Shown in pieces: positions 25,230-34,700 of a DNA stretch of 64,000 bases. This DNA comes from Mesorhizobium sp. BR1-1-16 (lineage in GTDB: Bacteria; Pseudomonadota; Alphaproteobacteria; Rhizobiales; Kaistiaceae). Below the pieces are notes generated by a model that was not told where the DNA came from, searched no databases, and saw only the letters and a program-made list of their open reading frames with translations. Numbering within the stretch: position 1 is the first letter of the stretch; every line of letters starts with the position of its first letter. The stretch lies in the NCBI RefSeq assembly GCF_020165495.1, contig NZ_JAIUIE010000002.1, positions 248,001 through 312,000 on the forward strand, written 5' to 3'. Both the position numbers and the translations under genes were made by a program.

Positions 25230-27182
25230 ATGAGTGCCCAGCCCGCCCCTGATCGTGAAGTGCCGCGCGCGCGCTTCCGTCCCCCGTCCGTGCCGCAGGT
25301 CGACGTGCACGGCTTTTGGGGCAGCCGCGTCGATGCGGTTGCCGACAAGACGGCCGATATCCTCTATAAGCGCTGCGTCGAAGCCGGCATGCTCGACCAG
25401 ATCGATCCGGACCGGCCGGTCCCGGCGCTGCGCATTCCCTTCCATGTCAGCGACGGCTTCACCGCATCGACGGTGACGACGCAGATGTTCTGGGATTCCG
25501 ATCTCGGCAAGACGATCGAGACGGCGGCCTATTCGCTCTATCGCAAGAAGAATCCGGCGCTTGAGGCCAAGATCGACGCCGTGATCGACATGTATGAGAA
25601 GCTGCAGCAGCCGGACGGCTATCTGTCGAGCTGGTACCAGCGCATGCAGCCCGGCCTCCGCTGGACAAACCTCCGCGATTGCCACGAGCTTTATTGCGCC
25701 GGCCATCTCATCGAGGGCGCGGTTGCCTATTACCAGGCGACCGGCAAGCGCAAGCTGCTTGACGTCATGTGTCGCTATGCCGATCACATCGACACGATGT
25801 TCGGTCCGGAGCCCGACAAGAAGAAGGGCTATTGCGGCCATGAGGAGATCGAGCTGGCGCTGGTCAAGCTCGCTCGCGTCACCGGCAACGACCGCTACAT
25901 GAAGCTGGCCAAGTATTTCATCGACCAGCGCGGCCAGCAGCCTCACTATTTCGACGAGGAAGCGCGCGCCCGTGGCGCCGATCCCAAGGCCTTCCACTTC
26001 AAGACCTATGACTACAACCAGTCGCACAAGCCGGTGCGCGAGCAGGACAAGGTCGTCGGCCACGCGGTCCGCGCGATGTACCTCTATTCCGGCATGGCGG
26101 ATGTCGCGACTGAGTTCGGCGATGACACGCTGCGCGTCGCGCTCGACCGGCTCTGGGATGATCTCAACTCCAAGAGCCTCTACGTCACTGGCGGCCTCGG
26201 GCCGTCGGCCGACAATGAGGGCTTCACCAGCGATTACGACCTGCCGAACGAGAGCGCCTATGCCGAGACCTGCGCGGCCGTGGCGCTCGCCTTCTGGGCC
26301 AATCGCATGCTCGGCATGGGGCCGAACATCCGCTATGCCGACGTGATGGAACTGGCGCTCTATAACGGATCGATCTCCGGCCTCTCGCTCGACGGCTCGC
26401 TGTTCTTCTACGAGAACCCGCTCGAAAGCCGCGGCCATCACAATCGCTGGAAATGGCATCGCTGCCCGTGCTGCCCGCCGAATGTCGGCCGCATGGTCGC
26501 TTCGATCGGCACCTATATGTATGGCGTCGCCGATGGCGAGATCGCCGTCCATCTTTATGGCGATGCCGATGCACGCCTCGATATCGGCGGCACCGAGGTG
26601 CGGCTGAAGCAGCAGTCGCGCTATCCGTGGGATGGCGCCGTCGGCATCACGGTTGATGTCGATAAGCCGACCCGCTTCGCCCTTTCCTTGCGCATCCCCG
26701 GCTGGTGCCGCAAGGCGAGCCTTTCCGTCAACGGCGAGGCGATCGATCTGTCGGCCGCGACCGTCGATGGCTATGCGCGCATCGACCGCGAATGGAAGGC
26801 CGGCGACACCGTTTCGCTTAATCTCGAGCTGGCGGTCGAGCGGCTCTATGCCCATCCGGAAGTTCGCCAGGATGTCGGCCGCATCACGCTGAAGCGCGGC
26901 CCGCTCGTCTATTGCCTCGAAGGCATCGACAACAGCGTGGCGCTGAACCGGATCAAGGTGCCAGGCGATGCGTCGTTCAATGCCAACTTCGAGCCGGACC
27001 TGCTCGGCGGCGTCGTGACGCTGACGGCCGAGGCCGCGGATGACAGCCCCGAGGGATGGAACGGCACGCTCTATCGCACGGCCCCGCCGAAGAGCGAGCC
27101 TGTTCCGATCAAGGCTGTGCCCTACTACGCTTGGGACAACCGCGATCCGGGCGAAATGCTCGTCTGGCTGCGTGGCGGCTAG
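25230..27182 (+). CDS. GH127 beta-L-arabinofuranosidase
   Basis: 650 residues starting at the ATG at 25230, which has AAGGAG at the right distance (the frame extends to a TTG at 25209). GH127 enzymes cut beta-L-arabinofuranosyl bonds, as in hydroxyproline-rich plant proteins, using a zinc-bound Cys nucleophile. The expected metal/catalytic residues are visible: E346 and C348 in YAETCA, and C414/C415 in CPCCPPN. The (alpha/alpha)6 barrel is followed by beta domains. No signal peptide, so it acts on imported di- or trisaccharides. It ends the operon, with GH42 as the partner enzyme. Confidence 0.93.
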   Translation: MSAQPAPDREVPRARFRPPSVPQVDVHGFWGSRVDAVADKTADILYKRCVEAGMLDQIDPDRPVPALRIPFHVSDGFTASTVTTQMFWDSDLGKTIETAAYSLYRKKNPALEAKIDAVIDMYEKLQQPDGYLSSWYQRMQPGLRWTNLRDCHELYCAGHLIEGAVAYYQATGKRKLLDVMCRYADHIDTMFGPEPDKKKGYCGHEEIELALVKLARVTGNDRYMKLAKYFIDQRGQQPHYFDEEARARGADPKAFHFKTYDYNQSHKPVREQDKVVGHAVRAMYLYSGMADVATEFGDDTLRVALDRLWDDLNSKSLYVTGGLGPSADNEGFTSDYDLPNESAYAETCAAVALAFWANRMLGMGPNIRYADVMELALYNGSISGLSLDGSLFFYENPLESRGHHNRWKWHRCPCCPPNVGRMVASIGTYMYGVADGEIAVHLYGDADARLDIGGTEVRLKQQSRYPWDGAVGITVDVDKPTRFALSLRIPGWCRKASLSVNGEAIDLSAATVDGYARIDREWKAGDTVSLNLELAVERLYAHPEVRQDVGRITLKRGPLVYCLEGIDNSVALNRIKVPGDASFNANFEPDLLGGVVTLTAEAADDSPEGWNGTLYRTAPPKSEPVPIKAVPYYAWDNRDPGEMLVWLRGG

Positions 27183-27197
27183 CGATTGTTGAACAGA

Positions 27198-27223
27198 CCG
27201 TCCGGTCCTCCTCCCCCGGACGG
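27198..27223 (+). terminator. hairpin after GH127, first of two
   Basis: Eight-bp stem (CCGTCCGG with CCGGACGG) and 10-nt loop, 15 nt after the stop codon. Confidence 0.55.
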
Positions 27224-27230
27224 AACCTGT

Positions 27231-27262
27231 GCCGCACCGGATCCTCGCGGGTCCGGTGCGGC
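27231..27262. terminator. strong hairpin between GH127 and the convergent dehydrogenase gene
   Basis: Eleven-bp perfect stem (GCCGCACCGGA with TCCGGTGCGGC), 10-nt loop, followed by ATCTTTC on the plus strand. It ends 5 nt before the stop of the minus-strand gene and probably serves both transcripts. Confidence 0.75.
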
Positions 27263-27267
27263 ATCTT

Positions 27268-28293
27268 TCAAGTGACGCTCACCGGCTTCGAGCGGAGCCG
27301 GCTGGCGATGGCCGGATCGGCGCGTCGGCAAAGCTGGGGCGGCAGTCCTCTCAGGATCAGCTCGGCATCGGCAACCGCCATGCGGCCGATCGCAAAGAGG
27401 GCATCGACAGTGCCGCCGGTGCGATGCGCCGAGAGGATCATGCCCTCGATCTGCCGCACCGGGTCGTCGGCTGCGACCGGTTCTTCCGGGAATACATCGA
27501 CGGCGGCGGTTATATGGCCGCTCCTGACCGCCTCCAGCATGGCCGGGAAATCGACGACCGCCGCGCGGCTCATCAGCAGAAAGGCCGTGCCCTTCTGCAT
27601 GCGCGCGAATTCCGCAGCGCCGATGAAATGCTGATTCTCGCTGGTGACGCTGGCGAAGACGAAGATCACCTTCGACGTCGAGAGCACCTCGTCGAGGCTC
27701 GCCGCGATGCAATCGCTGCGCTCGATGATCTCGGCCGGCAGCCAGGGGTCATAGACCTTGACCGGATTTCGGAACGGCCGGATCAGGTCGCGCAGCGTGC
27801 GTCCAAGATCGCCGAAGCCGATCAGGCCGACCGGCGCCCCAGCAAAGCGGAAGGTGTCGCGATTGGCCGCGAGACCATATTCCTCGGTGCCGGCGCGGAA
27901 GGCGCGATCCGCCGCAGTGATGCCCCGCGCAAGATCGAGCGCGAGGCCAAGCGCCGCCTCGGCCACTGGCGAGGCGAAGGCCGATCCCGGCGTGATGACG
28001 GCGATGCCGCGCTGCTGGCAGGCCGCGTAGTCGACATTCGGCAGGAAGTTGCTCTCGACATTGATGATGGCCTTGAGCTTGGGTGCGCGATCAATCCGCT
28101 CGCGCGGCATGTCGGTCTGCCCGAAGATCAGCACCGTTTCAGGCAGCAATGCCTCGATCGTTGCGTCATCCATCGGCTTGTCTTCCGAGATGACGAGGCG
28201 CCCGAGCCGCTCCAGCCGCGCCCTGACATCCGGCTCCATGATGAGATCGAGCGTCCGCGGCAACGGATCGACCAGGATCACCGGTTCACTCAT
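27268..28293 (-). CDS. D-isomer-specific 2-hydroxyacid dehydrogenase
   Basis: 341 residues with the two-domain layout of the family: N-terminal substrate domain, central Rossmann domain with VGLIGFGDLGRTL, and catalytic residues Arg (MSRAAVVD), Glu (FPEEP) and His (SAHRTGG). The catalytic trio is intact. The central part resembles phosphoglycerate dehydrogenase-like members, but no ACT domain is present. It probably interconverts a 2-hydroxy and a 2-oxo acid with NAD(P)H in the cytoplasm; the substrate is unknown. It is a single gene on the opposite strand from the glycan operon. Confidence 0.85.
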   Translation of the reverse strand: MSEPVILVDPLPRTLDLIMEPDVRARLERLGRLVISEDKPMDDATIEALLPETVLIFGQTDMPRERIDRAPKLKAIINVESNFLPNVDYAACQQRGIAVITPGSAFASPVAEAALGLALDLARGITAADRAFRAGTEEYGLAANRDTFRFAGAPVGLIGFGDLGRTLRDLIRPFRNPVKVYDPWLPAEIIERSDCIAASLDEVLSTSKVIFVFASVTSENQHFIGAAEFARMQKGTAFLLMSRAAVVDFPAMLEAVRSGHITAAVDVFPEEPVAADDPVRQIEGMILSAHRTGGTVDALFAIGRMAVADAELILRGLPPQLCRRADPAIASRLRSKPVSVT

Positions 28294-28446
28294 GTCGTCT
28301 TCCTCCCGTGGCTTCTTGTTGGCGGTGAAAGCTAGACTGGATCAGGCGCGAGTGAAATCGCCGTTCGCGCTGGCTGGCGGGCTTGCCATGGCCTTGCGAT
28401 CGCTTTGGCGGCACAATCGTGCGCGCAACAGGGAAACAACGATCTC

Positions 28447-28968
28447 TTGACCTCGACCGACCTCATCGACGCCATCATCCGGCTTGGCCTCGCCAGCCTT
28501 TGCGGCCTGTTGATCGGCATCAACCGCGACACCAAGGCCAAGACGGCCGGCATGCGAACGCTGGCGCTGGTCGCGCTCGGCGCCGCCCTGGTGACCATGG
28601 CGGCCGCCACTCATCCCGATTTCGGCGGCCACGCCGATGCCGAGAGCCGCGTGCTTCAAGGCGCCATTCAGGGTGTGCTGGCCGGCATCGGCTTCATCGG
28701 TGCCGGCGCGATCCTGCGCCATGGCCGCCATGAGGAGATCGTGCATGGCGTTACGACAGCGGCGACGGTCTGGATGGCTGCAGCGCTGGGCATTTCCTGC
28801 GGTCTCGCGCGCTGGCCGCTGGTGCTGGTCGCGCTCGGCTTCGTCTTCATCATTCTCATCGTCGCGAAGCCGATCGAGCGCTGGATCCTCAGCCGGTTTG
28901 GTCTCGAGGAAAAGCAGAAGGCGCCCGACTCCGGCACAGCTACTGGATCAGGCTTGCCCCCACATTGA
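28447..28968 (+). CDS. MgtC/SapB family membrane protein
   Basis: 173 residues from a TTG at 28447 with AGGGAAA upstream; a TTG at 28405 would give 187. Four or five hydrophobic helices carry the MgtC core: CGLLIGINRDTKAKTAGMRT, ALGAALVTM, and GIGFIGAGAILRHG. It is probably an inner-membrane protein linked to Mg2+ homeostasis or ATP-synthase control in other bacteria. It lacks the long C-terminal ACT-like domain of MgtC proper, so it is closer to the short SapB type. Its 3' end overlaps the convergent DUF1345 gene by 29 bp. Confidence 0.85.
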   Translation: MTSTDLIDAIIRLGLASLCGLLIGINRDTKAKTAGMRTLALVALGAALVTMAAATHPDFGGHADAESRVLQGAIQGVLAGIGFIGAGAILRHGRHEEIVHGVTTAATVWMAAALGISCGLARWPLVLVALGFVFIILIVAKPIERWILSRFGLEEKQKAPDSGTATGSGLPPH

Positions 28969-29596
28969 CGGCAAGCGCCAGGAGCACGGTGTTGAAGACG
29001 AATGACGCTATGGCATGGAAGAGCACCACGCGCCTGAAATCGGTCGATTTGAGATCGACGTCGGCCGTCTGCGCCGTCGCGCCGATGGTGAACGAGAAAT
29101 AGATGAACTCGATGATGCCGGGTTCCTCGGTATCGAGGAAGTTCAGCCCGCCGGCATCGGCATTGTCGCCATCCGAGGTCGTCGTCGGCGCATAGTAGAG
29201 CCGGGCGTAATGATACGCGAACAGCATGTGCAGCACCGCCCAGCCGAGCGGAATGCTGGCGATCGCGACGAGGAGATGAATCGTCGTCGGGTTGGCATCC
29301 TTGCCGAGCAGCGAAAACATCGAAGTGAATGAAAAGCCGATGGCGAGCGCCGTCAGGCCGACGATCAGGGCGACGCCTTCGTCCTCGTTGCGGGCGCGGT
29401 CGCGCAGCTTGGCGATGGTCGAATGCGAGGCCATCCACAGCATCGCGCCGAGATAGACGATGAAGAAGACATCGCCGGCGCCGATCAGCGCCAGACGCTG
29501 CATGAACTGGCTCAGCACGGCATAGGCGATGAGCCCTGCACCGACAGCCCAGTAGAAGCGGACATGTTGCCGCCAGTGTCGCTTGAGGATCGTCAC
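28940..29596 (-). CDS. DUF1345 family inner-membrane protein
   Basis: 218 residues with about five membrane helices. The family marks are an N-terminal basic stretch, LGAMLWMASHSTI, a loop ending FLDTEEPGIIEFIYFSFTIG, and ATAQTADVDLKSTDFRR before the last helices. The function is not known. It is the last gene of a leftward group after pbpC, 15 bp away, so it may be co-transcribed with the alpha-2-macroglobulin/pbpC pair. Confidence 0.85.
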   Translation of the reverse strand: MTILKRHWRQHVRFYWAVGAGLIAYAVLSQFMQRLALIGAGDVFFIVYLGAMLWMASHSTIAKLRDRARNEDEGVALIVGLTALAIGFSFTSMFSLLGKDANPTTIHLLVAIASIPLGWAVLHMLFAYHYARLYYAPTTTSDGDNADAGGLNFLDTEEPGIIEFIYFSFTIGATAQTADVDLKSTDFRRVVLFHAIASFVFNTVLLALAVNVGASLIQ

Positions 29597-29611
29597 GATT
29601 TTTGAATACGC

Positions 29612-31753
29612 CTATTCGACGAAGACCGTCACCCGATCGGACCGGCCGGCCGAATCGACGACCGACAAGGTAACGAATCCGGGGCCGTCCGGCTCCCAGC
29701 TTTCGGAGCGGGCAAATGGCGTTTGCGCAATCGGGTTGCCGTTCGCGAACCAGGTGAAGGGCGGCTTGCCGTTGCGGATCTTGATGACGAGCGGGCCGGG
29801 GTCGCCGGCGCGGATGCCGAGATCGACCTGGACGCCATCAGGCGGGAAAGCGATCTCCGGCCGGTCAGGCGCCTTGCCGGCCACCATGTCGGGCGTCCGG
29901 AAATGCCGGAGCGGGGCGGGGAGGTCGCCATTCGACGCGATCAGAGCGCCGGCCGGGGCAGGGCGGAGCGGAGCACGGTCGCCACCAACACGGTCGAAAC
30001 TCTCGAAGAGGATCGGCGCCGCCGTGCCGATGCCGGACAGGCCTGGCACCGGCGCGCCGTCCGCACGGCCGACCCAGACGCCGATGACGGTGCGGCCGTC
30101 GAAGCCGATCGACCAGGCGTCGCGATAGCCATAGGAGGTGCCGGTCTTGTAGGCGATGCGCCCGCGCGCGCCGATCGTCGGCGGCGGAACGTCGGCGAGG
30201 ATGTCAGAGACGTACCAGGCGGCGAGCGGCTCCAGGACTGGCGCGCCCTCCTCGATCTTCTCGGGCGGTCCGGAACCATCATGCAGCGCGACCGGCCGGC
30301 CGCCACGAGCCAGCGCCGCATAGACGCTGACGAGGTCTTCAAGCGAAATGCCGACGCCGCCAAGCCCTATGGCAAGGCCCGGCGCCGAGAGATCCGGCAG
30401 CTTCGGGTTCGCCGCTGCCCGCTTCAGTCGCGCCACGAGCCGCGCCGGCCCGACAGCATCGAGCACCGTGACGGCGGGGATGTTGAGTGACTGCGTCAGG
30501 GCGTCATGGACTGTGACGGTACCGCGATAGAAGCCATCGAAATTGACGGGGGCATAACCGCCAAAAGCGCTTGGTCGGTCCTCGATCAGGCTTTGCGGAT
30601 GCGCAAGGCCCTGCTCGAAGGCCAGGCCATAGATCAGCGGTTTCAGGGTCGAGCCGGGCGAGCGGATCGCACGCGTCATGTCGACGAAGCCGTTGCGGTC
30701 ACCATCCATGAAGCCGGCGGAACCAACCGAGGCGAGGATGTCGCCTGTCACATGATCGGCGACCAGGATGGCAACCGACGCCTTGGTTCCGGCCTTCGCC
30801 GCGCGATCGGCGGCGAGTTGTTCGAGCTTTGCCTGCAGTCGTGCGTCCAGCGTCAGCCGGATCACCGGCTGGTTGGGATTGCTCCTGCGAGCCGCATCGC
30901 CGAGATGGGCGGCGAGCATCGGGAAGGTCTTGCGCGCGGTCGCGATGCGCTCCGTCTTGGCCGAGGCCGCCGTCTCCGCGTCGATGATACCGGCGCTGAC
31001 GAGCCTGTCGAGAACCCGGTCGCGCGCTGCCTTGGCCGCCTTCGGGTCGCGATCCGGTCGCCGGGCCTCGGGCGCTTGCGGCAGTGCCACGAGCAGCGCT
31101 GCCTCGGCGATCGTCAGCCGCTTCGGCTCCTTGCCGAAATAGGCGAGCGAGGCCGCCCGGATGCCTTCGAGATTGCCGCCATAGGGAGCAAGCTCGAGAT
31201 AGAGCGAGAGGATCGCGCTCTTGTCGAGCCGGTTCTCGATCGTGCGCGCAAACACCATCTGGCGCAGCTTGCCTGCGGCGCCGCGCGTCGACATGCCGTC
31301 GATTAGGCGCGCCACCTGCATGGTCAATGTCGAGCCGCCCGAGACGATGTGGCCGTGACGCACGAGTTGCAGCCCGGCACGCCCGATCGCCGGCCAATCG
31401 ATGCCGTGATGCTCAGCGAAACGCCGATCCTCATAGCCCTCCAGCATGGTGACAAACATCGGGTCGACATCACCAAGTGTCACCGGAAGCCGCCAGCGCC
31501 CGTCAGCGATCGTATAGGGCCGCAGCAACTGGCCTGCGCGATCGACTACGATGGCCGATGTCGGCACTGCGGTCGGCTCCGGGACGGCGGGAAGGCTGGT
31601 GCGGATATCATGCAGCGCGCCGCCCAAGCCAGCCGCCGCGAAATAGCAGACAGTCGCGACGGCGAGCCCCGCAATCGTGAGCCGCCGTCGCCGAATCCTC
31701 GGCTGTCCGTCCCGTGTCGGGGCGGATGAGGCGACAGAATCGCCCGTGCCCAT
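29612..31753 (-). CDS. pbpC: penicillin-binding protein 1C
   Basis: 713 residues. A cytoplasmic Arg-rich N-terminus and one membrane anchor (about residues 25-45) are followed by a GT51 peptidoglycan glycosyltransferase domain (EDRRFAEHHGID, GGSTLTMQVARL). A transpeptidase domain comes next, with the active-site Ser in STLK (about residue 368), SLN as the second motif and KTGTS as the third. A C-terminal BiPBP_C beta domain completes the PbpC layout. It builds or repairs septal or lateral cell wall in the periplasm. It lies 9 bp after the alpha-2-macroglobulin gene, the pairing known in many proteobacteria. Confidence 0.95.
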   Translation of the reverse strand: MGTGDSVASSAPTRDGQPRIRRRRLTIAGLAVATVCYFAAAGLGGALHDIRTSLPAVPEPTAVPTSAIVVDRAGQLLRPYTIADGRWRLPVTLGDVDPMFVTMLEGYEDRRFAEHHGIDWPAIGRAGLQLVRHGHIVSGGSTLTMQVARLIDGMSTRGAAGKLRQMVFARTIENRLDKSAILSLYLELAPYGGNLEGIRAASLAYFGKEPKRLTIAEAALLVALPQAPEARRPDRDPKAAKAARDRVLDRLVSAGIIDAETAASAKTERIATARKTFPMLAAHLGDAARRSNPNQPVIRLTLDARLQAKLEQLAADRAAKAGTKASVAILVADHVTGDILASVGSAGFMDGDRNGFVDMTRAIRSPGSTLKPLIYGLAFEQGLAHPQSLIEDRPSAFGGYAPVNFDGFYRGTVTVHDALTQSLNIPAVTVLDAVGPARLVARLKRAAANPKLPDLSAPGLAIGLGGVGISLEDLVSVYAALARGGRPVALHDGSGPPEKIEEGAPVLEPLAAWYVSDILADVPPPTIGARGRIAYKTGTSYGYRDAWSIGFDGRTVIGVWVGRADGAPVPGLSGIGTAAPILFESFDRVGGDRAPLRPAPAGALIASNGDLPAPLRHFRTPDMVAGKAPDRPEIAFPPDGVQVDLGIRAGDPGPLVIKIRNGKPPFTWFANGNPIAQTPFARSESWEPDGPGFVTLSVVDSAGRSDRVTVFVE

Positions 31754-31762
31754 GTTTCGGCC

Positions 31763-34700
31763 CTACTTCGTCACCGTCGGGCCGACGACCTCGACGCGGC
31801 CGGTGTCGGTGTTGGCCCGGCGGTCCGGATCATACATGTCCTCGATGGTCGCGGCCGGGTGCACGAAGCTGCCCGGCGAGACGGCGCGGACGCCATAGGC
31901 GACCGAGAACTCGACCGGATCCTGCGAGGTGCGGTTGAGCGCCGCCATGAAGCGATCGGTTCGCGCTTCGGTATGGGCGACATTGCGCTCGACCGACAGC
32001 CACTCATAGGTCGACGTGTCGCCCGAGGCCGAGATGTTCGGGTTCTCGATCTCGAAGCCCGCCGGCAGCGGATCGACCACCATCAGACGGCCGAAGCGCG
32101 CTTCGGTCGCCGTCACATGCAGCACCACCACCAGCCGGTCGTTCTGCGCGACCGTTGTCGGGTCCGCCTCGGTGCCGTCGGTGTGGAAATAGCTGCGCTC
32201 GATCGTGAAGCCCTCGCCGCCGGCAGGCTCGGGATCAATCGGGATTCCGGTCAATGTCAGCGCCGCCTCGAGCGGTATGGTGCTGGTGTTCTCCACGACG
32301 AGAGGCCGGCCCTCGACATCGGAGCCGAGCAACTTGCGGTAAAGCGGCGCTTCGGCCGCGTTGCCGTCGACATCGAGCGAGGCGTTCTTCACGTCCTTCA
32401 TCAGCGAGGCCGCCGCCATCAGCATCCAGCCCTGTTCCTGGGTCGAGATGAAGCGGCGCTGGTCGCGGGTCGAAGCGACCGTATCGACGAGCGCGGGCAC
32501 ATCTGCGCTCTGCGCGTCGGTCTCGGCAACGAGCGTCAGCACGGCAGCCTGATCGCGCAGATACGAGCCGTAGTCGTCGCGATAGGCGGGCTGCACGCCA
32601 TAGCCCGACTTGACGTTCGCCACTGCCACCTTGAACACGATCTCGGCCCGGGCCTTGTCGCCGTAGAGCGCAAGGCCTGCGCCGATCTGCGCCTGCGCCA
32701 GCGGCGTCGCGAAATTGCCGAGCTTTGTCTCGGCGTAGTAGCGGAGGTCGCCCACTGCCGCCTTGCCGTTGGCGGCCAGCACATAGAGACTATAGGCGAT
32801 CGCCTCGCCGCCTTTTTCGAAGTCCTGCGCATAGCCGATGCGGTTGGCGAGGTTGTCGAGCGCGTTGTTGAACGCGATCTCCGGCACGTCATAGCCGGTC
32901 GCCTTGGCGCGGGTCAGGAAGTCGGTGACGAAGGCGTCGAGCCAGAGATCGTCATAGCCTGGTCCCCAAAGGCCGAAAGACCCCGAGGCCGCCTGATTGT
33001 CGAGCACCTTGCCGATCGAAGCCTGCACGCGCTTGCGGATCTCGCTGTCCTGCGCGATGCCGATTGTTGCCGCGACCTGGTTGAGATAGAGCAGCGGCAT
33101 CGCCTTCGACGTGATCTGCTCGGTGCAGCCATAGGGATAACGATCGAGCGAGGCGAGGATTGCCGGGACGTCGAGCCGCGCATTGCCGCCAACCGCCAGC
33201 GTCGCACTGGTGGTGCCCTGCTGGAACTCGCCAAAGGCGCCCTCGTCGAGGGTGAGCTTCGCTCCCGGCGCGAGCGCGATCAGCGAGCGGCGCGAGATCG
33301 GCTGGCCCGCCGGGCGGATGCCCAGCATGTAGGTGCGGCCATAGCTCGCCCCATCCGGCCCGTTCAGCGTCACCGTGATCTGGTGGTCGCCAATCGCCTC
33401 GGCCGTGATCGGCAGCGCGAGCGTCGCCTTGGCCGCGGTTTCGAGCCGGACGCCGCGATCATTGTCGCCCGGTTGCAAGGTTACGCCGGGCGCGTCGACC
33501 GCGAGGCGATAGTCGCCCGCCGCGCCCTCGACATTGTTGATCTCGACCAGGATACGGCTCTGGTCGCCGGGCGTCAGGAAGCGCGGCAGGCTTGCCATCA
33601 CCACGACGGGATCGCGGACGATGACGTCCTTTTCCGCATGGCCGACGCCGTCCTTGGTCCAGGCCATCGCCATCAGGCGGACGGTGCCGTTGAAGTCGGG
33701 TAAATCGAAGGTGATCGTGGTCTTGCCGTCAGGGCCGACCTTCACGATTCCCGAATAATAGGCGATCAGCTTTTCGGTCGGCGGTGGCGCCTTGAGGCCG
33801 GGTGCGCCACCATCGCCGCCGGAGCGCAGCTTGCCGGGGACGCCCTGCATGCGGTCGATCAGCTGCCCATAGAGGTCGCGGATTTCCATGCCGAGCCGCC
33901 GCTGGCTGAAATACCATTCATCCGGCGCCGGCGTCTTGAAGCCGGTGAGGTTCAAGATGCCGACATCGACGGCTGCGACCGTCACATAGGCTTCGGTGCC
34001 AGCCGGAACATTGGCGAGCGTCACCGGAATGGTGAGCGGGCCGCGCGGCCGGATTTGGTCGTCGGTATCGAGCGTGATCGCGATTCTGCGGTCGCCCGGA
34101 TCGACAGGCACCCAGGCAAGGCCGAGCGCCCGCGTCGGCATGCGCTTGGCGGCGATGTCCATCGGGCGGTAGAGCGCCGCGGTGACATAGGCGCCCGGTC
34201 CCCAGTTCGCGGTCACGGGCAAGTCGACGGTGGTCCCGCCTTCCGGCACGCTGACCGTCTTCATGTCGATGACGCGGTCGTCGATGACCATGATCTGCGC
34301 AATGCCGGGGAAGCGCGGATCAAGCCGCAGCTTCGCGGTTTCGCCGACCTTGTAATGTGCCTTGTCCATCGAAACGGCCAGCATATCAGGCGTCTCGGAT
34401 TGCGAAGCCGCATCGACATACCAGCCGGCGTCGAAATCGACGCTGGAGGAGGTCTCGTTCTCGCCGGCAAGACTGACCGTCAGCCGGTAGTGGCCCCATT
34501 TGACATCAGCCTGGACTGTCGCCGACCCTTCGGCCGGAATGTCGGCCGTGCCGTTGACGACTCGGCTCGACGTCGTGATCGGCTCATACTTCCAGGCGCC
34601 GTCGCGGCGATACCACTGGTAATTGGTTTCGAGCTTCTCGACCGACCATGTGGCGCTGGGCGCAGCGATCCGCGCCCCATCGGCGCCGATGGCGATGAGC

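Noticed and set aside
25107-26855. 582-codon open frame antisense to GH127
   Set aside because: GH127 catalytic motifs are on the plus strand; the antisense product has repetitive charged composition.
31859-33703. Long open frame (614 codons) on the plus strand inside the alpha-2-macroglobulin gene
   Set aside because: Antisense shadow of a GC-rich gene; Arg/His/Asp-rich composition, no family and no ribosome site.
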